In this document: positions 60,091 through 64,000 of the stretch, piece after piece
Position numbering within the stretch: the first letter of the stretch is position 1
Layout: the number at the start of each line of letters is the position of its first letter
DNA from: Kocuria salsicia
GTDB lineage: Bacteria > Actinomycetota > Actinomycetes > Actinomycetales > Micrococcaceae
Assembly: GCF_007681555.1 (NCBI RefSeq)
Contig: NZ_VELE01000010.1
Span: forward strand, 1 to 64,000
Direction of reading: 5' to 3'
DNA: 64,000 nucleotides
Made by a program: the position numbers and the translations under genes
The notes under the pieces: model-generated
Seen by the model: the letters and a program-made list of their open reading frames with translations, nothing else
The model's database searches: none
Told to the model about the DNA's origin: nothing

Positions 60091-62265
60091 ATGACCGCGT
60101 TCGCATACACGGACCCCCACGCCCCCACCCCGAACCCCGCGCTCATCTCGGACGAGGCGCGGATCGAGTTCTGGGCGGAGCAGGCCGGCCGGCTGGACTG
60201 GGCCGAGCCGTGGCACACGACCCACCGCTTCGAGAAGCCGCGGCGCACCGGGGAGGACGAGGACGGCAATCCCACCTACACGGTCCCGGAGATCGCGTGG
60301 TTCGAGGGCGGCACGCTCAACGTGTCCTACAACTGCGTGGACCGCCACGTGGCAGCGGGGCGCGGCAACCACGTGGCCCTGTACTTCGAGGGCGAGCCCG
60401 GGGACCGTGCGGTCTACACGTACGCGGACCTGCAGCGGGAGGTCTGCAAGGCCGCCAACGCCCTGCTGGACCTCGGTGTGGAGAAGGGCGACCGCGTGGT
60501 GGTCTACCTGCCCGTGATCCCCGAGACGGTCATCATCACGCTGGCGTGCGCCCGGATCGGCGCGGTGCACTCACTGGTCTTCGGCGGGTTCTCAGCCGAG
60601 GCGCTGAAGTTCCGTGTGGAGGACACCGGCGCGAAGGTGCTGGTGACCACGGACGGGCAGAACCGGCGCGGCGTCGTCGTGCCCGTGAAAGCCGCGGCGG
60701 ACGAAGCGTGCAACGGGGAGAACGCGATCGAGCACGTGGTGGTGGTGCGCCGCACCTCACGCCCCGGCCGCACGGACCTGCCGCGGGGCACGCGCGGGCT
60801 GCGGTCCAAGGACCAGGAGCTCGTGCCGTGGACGCCCGGACGGGACGTGTGGTGGCACGAGCTCACCGCGCAGGCCTCCGAGGTCCACGAACCCGAGGCG
60901 TTCGACGCCGAGACGCCGCTGTTCATCATCTACACGTCCGGCACCACCGGGAAACCCAAGGGCCTGGTCCACACCATGGGCGGGTACCTGGTGCAGACGG
61001 CATACACCCACGCGCTGATGTTCGATCTCCTGCCGGACGTCCCGGACGCGGACGGAACTGTGCGCCCGGACGAGCTCTCGACCGTGAACGATCCGGCCAA
61101 GGTGGACTCGACCGTCCACTGGTGCACCGCGGACCTCGCGTGGGTCACCGCCCACACCTACGAGATCTACGGACCGCTGGTCAACGGCGTGTCGGAGGTG
61201 ATCTACGAGGGCACCCCGAACACCCCTGACTACGGCCGGCACTTCGAGGTCATCGAGCGCTACGGCGTGACCAACTACTACACCGCGCCCACTCTGATCC
61301 GCTCGCTCATGGGCGCGTTCCCCAAGGGCCTGCCGCCGGTCTACAACCTTTCCTCCATCCGACTGCTCGGCTCGGTGGGCGAGTCCATCAACCCCGAGGC
61401 CTGGCGCTGGCTGCGCGCACAGGTGGGCCGGGACGAGGTGCCGTTCGTGGACACGTGGTGGCAGTCCGAGACGGGTTCGTGCGTGGCGTCGCCGCGCCCG
61501 CACGATCCGCAGTTCGCGCCTCCCGGCACGTTCGACGACGACGCTCCGCTCACCTCCCCGAAGCCCGGTTGCGTCACGCGCGCCGTGCCGGGGGTGTCCC
61601 TGCGAGTGGTGGACGAGTCCGGCGAGGACGTGGCACCGGGGCTGCAGGGCTTTGCGGTGGTCGACAAGATCGGCCCGTCCATGGCGCGGACGGTGTGGAG
61701 GGACCCGCAGCGCTTTCTCGCCTCCTACTGGGAGGCCTACGGCGAGCGCGGCTGGTTCCTGGCCGGGGACGGCGCCCGTGTTGACGAGGAAGGGGACCTC
61801 TACATCCTGGGACGCGTGGACGACGTCATCAACGTCTCCGGGCACCGGCTGTCGACCATCGAGATCGAGTCCGCGCTGGTCACCCACCCGCATGTGGTCG
61901 AGGCCGGGGCCACTCCGGTGACGGACCCGGTGGCCGGGCACGCGGTGCTCGCTTACGTGGTGCTCAGCCGTGCGGCGCTGTCCCTGCCCCCGGACGAGGT
62001 GCGGGACGAGCTTCGCGCCCACGTGGCCAGGGAGATCGGCCCGATCGCCAAACCACGGGAGGTCGTTGCGGTGCCGGACCTGCCCAAGACGCGCTCCGGC
62101 AAGATCACCCGCCGCCTGCTCGGCCAGCTCTACGAGGGCGCACCGCTGGGTGACCGCTCCTCGCTGCAGAACGAGGAGGCGCTGGACGCGATCGCGGACG
62201 TCCTGGCGGCACGGGGGCAGGTCGGCCAGGGCCCGGACCGCCGTCGCCGTCGTACGTCCTTGTAG
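60091..62265 (+). CDS. acs: Acetyl-CoA synthetase-like acyl-CoA ligase
   Basis: 724 residues, ANL superfamily. It makes acetyl-CoA from acetate, CoA and ATP via acetyl-AMP. It has NVSYNCVDRHVAAGRGNHVALYFEGE, YTSGTTGKPKGLVHTMGGY, DTWWQSETG, and the C-terminal catalytic Lys671 in KTRSGKITRRLL, the acetylation-controlled lysine. After DTWWQSETG the usual GGIMITPLPG is replaced by a longer divergent SCVASPRPHDPQFAPPGTF stretch, so a propionate or other short-acid preference is possible. AGGAGA precedes the ATG. Confidence 0.88.
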   Translation: MTAFAYTDPHAPTPNPALISDEARIEFWAEQAGRLDWAEPWHTTHRFEKPRRTGEDEDGNPTYTVPEIAWFEGGTLNVSYNCVDRHVAAGRGNHVALYFEGEPGDRAVYTYADLQREVCKAANALLDLGVEKGDRVVVYLPVIPETVIITLACARIGAVHSLVFGGFSAEALKFRVEDTGAKVLVTTDGQNRRGVVVPVKAAADEACNGENAIEHVVVVRRTSRPGRTDLPRGTRGLRSKDQELVPWTPGRDVWWHELTAQASEVHEPEAFDAETPLFIIYTSGTTGKPKGLVHTMGGYLVQTAYTHALMFDLLPDVPDADGTVRPDELSTVNDPAKVDSTVHWCTADLAWVTAHTYEIYGPLVNGVSEVIYEGTPNTPDYGRHFEVIERYGVTNYYTAPTLIRSLMGAFPKGLPPVYNLSSIRLLGSVGESINPEAWRWLRAQVGRDEVPFVDTWWQSETGSCVASPRPHDPQFAPPGTFDDDAPLTSPKPGCVTRAVPGVSLRVVDESGEDVAPGLQGFAVVDKIGPSMARTVWRDPQRFLASYWEAYGERGWFLAGDGARVDEEGDLYILGRVDDVINVSGHRLSTIEIESALVTHPHVVEAGATPVTDPVAGHAVLAYVVLSRAALSLPPDEVRDELRAHVAREIGPIAKPREVVAVPDLPKTRSGKITRRLLGQLYEGAPLGDRSSLQNEEALDAIADVLAARGQVGQGPDRRRRRTSL

Positions 62266-62611
62266 CCTGCACCCATGGACAACCCTCCCGCAGACGCCTC
62301 CCTCCGACCAGGTCCCCGCGGTCGGCCCTGCACGGTTGCTGCTGCCCCGCGAGGTGACCGCCACCGAGGAGCAGCAGCGGGCGATCGCTGCGGGGTTGCA
62401 GCCCCACTGGTGGTCAGGATGGCGCCCGTGCTTCCCTCCCTCCGGGCGGACGTGGAGGCGGCGGTCCGCAGGGTGTCACCGCCGCAGACCTGAACCACCT
62501 GGTGGGCCCGCCGGAGGTCGAGGGGTCCGAGGGAGCTGAGTGCACCGGCAGGCGTGACCGCGTGTGACCCTCGGAACTGGTCCCTCCCGCGCCACCTTCT
62601 AGGATTGGGCA
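62266..62611. other. Intergenic region with possible decayed small gene
   Basis: 346 bases between acs and sdhC. A peptide-like stretch (ARLLLPREVTATEEQQRAIA) is readable around 62330-62395 in one frame, preceded and followed by protein-like pieces in another frame (MDNPPADASL from 62275, LPSLRADVEAAV to about 62465). This may be a frameshifted small gene. TAGGAT (62600-62605) may be the sdh -10. I am not confident in any gene here. Confidence 0.3.
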
Positions 62612-63625
62612 GTGATGACTTTCTCCGATCCCTCCCCGCGAGAGCCCGCCGCGCGCGCGTCACGCCCCGCCGCGCCGGCTGCCGTCCCCTCGGACGCGCC
62701 CGACGACGCCGCCCCGCGCTCGAACGCGTGGCAGCGCACCCTGGGAGCGGCGTCGAACCCGGACCTGAAGCTCGCCATGGCGGCCTCAGGCACCGCGCTG
62801 AGCCTGTTCACCGTGGGGCACATGGCCGGGAACATGCAGGTCTACGCGGGCCGTGAGCGGTTCAACGAGTACGCCCGGATGCTGCGCCGCGCGGGCGCCC
62901 CAGTGCTGCCGCCGAACACCCTGCTGTGGGTCGCGCGGGCCGGTCTGCTCGCGAGCGCCGGTGTGCACGTGCTCGCGGGCACCGAGCTCACGCTGCGCAG
63001 CATGCGCCGGGAGGGCCGAACGGTCGCGGTCACAGCGCGGCAGGTCACGCTCCGGATCGCCACGGTGGTGGGCTCGCGTCCCCGCCCTGCGCTGCCCGGG
63101 CGGCCCCTGGGCGTCCCGACGAGCGCACCCGAACAGCCAACGGGTGCACCCACGGGCACGCCGAAGGCCTCCCGCCGCGCGCCGTTTGCCGGCGCCTTCC
63201 TCCCCGACCGCTCCGGCGCCCCCCGCAGGCGCCCCCGGGGACGACGTCGCACACTCCCCCAGCTCGTCGCCCGGTCAATGCGCTCCACGGGCGCGGTCCT
63301 GGGCCTGTTCGTGGGCTACCACGTGATGGACCTCACCACCGGAACCCGCCCGGCGGCCGCGCGCTCCTTCGAGCACGGTGACGCCTACGGAAACCTGGTC
63401 TCGAGCCTGTCCCGGCCGGTGGTCGCGGCGTTCTACGCGGCGTCGATGGCCGCCCTGGCCGGGCACATGGTCCACGGGCTGCGCACCGCCGCGCTGGACA
63501 CCGGGCTCACCGGGACCGCCCAGCGTGTGCACCGGGTGGACGTGGCCGCGAAGGCCGTGGGCGCCGTCGTCGCGATTGGCAACGTGAGCATTCCTGTAGC
63601 CGTACAAATCAAGGTGGTGCGCTGA
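62612..63625 (+). CDS. sdhC: Succinate dehydrogenase cytochrome b subunit with long linker
   Basis: 337 residues, the single-polypeptide, five-helix type. Helix 1 has SGTALSLFTVGHMAGN, helix 2 WVARAGLLASAGVHVL, helix 3 GAVLGLFVGYHVMDL, helix 4 AAFYAASMAALAGHMVHG and helix 5 AVVAIGNVSIPVAVQ; histidines at 70, 119, 237 and in the GHMVHG are candidates for heme ligands. Unusual: a linker of about 60 residues rich in Pro, Ala and Arg at 152-214 between helices 2 and 3 (usual proteins are 100 residues shorter), plus a 40-residue disordered N-terminus. Starts at GTG 62612 or ATG 62615. Confidence 0.85.
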   Translation: MMTFSDPSPREPAARASRPAAPAAVPSDAPDDAAPRSNAWQRTLGAASNPDLKLAMAASGTALSLFTVGHMAGNMQVYAGRERFNEYARMLRRAGAPVLPPNTLLWVARAGLLASAGVHVLAGTELTLRSMRREGRTVAVTARQVTLRIATVVGSRPRPALPGRPLGVPTSAPEQPTGAPTGTPKASRRAPFAGAFLPDRSGAPRRRPRGRRRTLPQLVARSMRSTGAVLGLFVGYHVMDLTTGTRPAAARSFEHGDAYGNLVSSLSRPVVAAFYAASMAALAGHMVHGLRTAALDTGLTGTAQRVHRVDVAAKAVGAVVAIGNVSIPVAVQIKVVR

Positions 63626-64000
63626 TGCTGCTGACCGTGCACGTCTGGCGACAGCCGGACGCCGAGACCCAGGGCGGCTTCGAGACCGTCCATCCCGTGG
63701 AGGCGCGCGAGGAGATGAGCGTCCTCGAGCTGCTGGACGCCGTCAACGAGACCCTGGAGCGCCAGGGGGACGAGCCCGTGAGCTTCGACGACGGTTGCCG
63801 CGAGGGCATCTGCGGCAAGTGCGGCGTGACCGTGGACGGTGTCCCGCACGGTCCGGACCGCAACAGGGCCTCGTGCATGCAGTCCCTGAACGCCTACCGG
63901 GACGGGGACGAGATCTTCGTCGAGCCCATGCGCGCCGGTGCCCTGCCGGTCAAGAAGGACCTCTCCGTGGACAAGAAGTCCCTGCGGCGGGTCTCCAAGG
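63625..64000 (+). CDS. sdhB: Succinate dehydrogenase/fumarate reductase iron-sulfur subunit (partial)
   Basis: The first 125 residues; the gene runs off the window. The [2Fe-2S] domain is clear: LTVHVWRQPDAETQGGFETV, FDDGCREGICGKCGVTVDG with Cys58, Cys63 and Cys66, and Cys84 in RASCMQSL. ATG 63625 overlaps the sdhC stop by one base. The usual actinobacterial order puts the flavoprotein gene (sdhA) between these two; here it is not. Confidence 0.87.
   Translation, partial: MLLTVHVWRQPDAETQGGFETVHPVEAREEMSVLELLDAVNETLERQGDEPVSFDDGCREGICGKCGVTVDGVPHGPDRNRASCMQSLNAYRDGDEIFVEPMRAGALPVKKDLSVDKKSLRRVSK

Noticed and set aside
17073-63250. Recurrent GACGTCGC octamer (17073, 17090, 41130, 41242, 54156, 57123, 63243)
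   Set aside because: A base-composition estimate predicts about five copies per window on both strands, so seven is not striking.

Overview
The window is high-GC, densely coding chromosomal DNA with frequent GTG and TTG starts and many ATGA/GTGA gene overlaps. The tRNA-Ser, SRP RNA, dnaX, recR, lysC neighbourhood, an actinobacterial-type gamma/tau subunit, DtxR-type iron boxes and a SAM-I/IV-class riboswitch point to an actinobacterium. I infer Micrococcales, probably Micrococcaceae and Kocuria-like, but no rRNA is present to confirm this.

Layout. 0.2-1.7 kb: a coupled operon of a DUF6176-type protein and two GNAT acetyltransferases. 1.8-3.7 kb: a cassette bounded by 25-bp inverted repeats belonging to an IS481-family element. 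It holds the C-terminal part of the transposase plus a divergent VOC (glyoxalase-like)/WYL-regulator pair where the rest of the transposase should be. 3.7-6.7 kb: GH76-type glycosidase, Nudix-related protein, FUSC membrane protein. 6.7-10.5 kb: a creatine module (MHS transporter, creatinase, IclR regulator) with GTTGC-type operators. 10.6-18.0 kb: a VapC remnant, tgt, a coupled ATP-grasp ligase/NylB-like serine hydrolase/MBL hydrolase operon, a queuosine-precursor transporter and a PdxK/ThiD-type kinase. 18-22.5 kb: TetR, a small secreted protein, a long Orn/Lys/Arg decarboxylase, tRNA-Ser(GGA).

22.6-29.1 kb: a maltose-type ABC importer (malK-E-F-G) with a divergent LacI regulator, visibly less GC-rich than its surroundings, placed between tRNA-Ser and the SRP RNA. 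29.1-35.2 kb: SRP RNA, dnaX, recR, lysC. 35.2-37.1 kb: a coupled MarR / putative glycosylase-family / Rieske trio. 37.2-41.1 kb: a CitAB-like two-component system divergent from a CitMHS citrate transporter. 41.2-46.4 kb: a pentapeptide-repeat protein, then a siderophore ABC importer with two DtxR-like boxes. 46.5-52.9 kb: FrnE/DsbA-like protein, purS-purQ-purL, a truncated GNAT, cardiolipin synthase. 52.9-56.7 kb: alcohol dehydrogenase, DinB-like protein, methyltransferase remnant, LLM monooxygenase. 56.7-60.0 kb: a SAM riboswitch-led sulfonate-type ABC importer, divergent from the monooxygenase. 60-64 kb: acetyl-CoA synthetase and the start of a succinate dehydrogenase operon (sdhC, then an iron-sulfur subunit cut by the window end).

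How the parts work together: several units are self-contained uptake-plus-use-plus-regulator modules (creatine, maltose-like sugar, citrate, ferric siderophore, organosulfur), typical of a saprophytic or skin/soil actinobacterium. The least explained units are the IS481-bounded cassette, the ATP-grasp/NylB-like/MBL operon and the MarR/glycosylase-like/Rieske trio.
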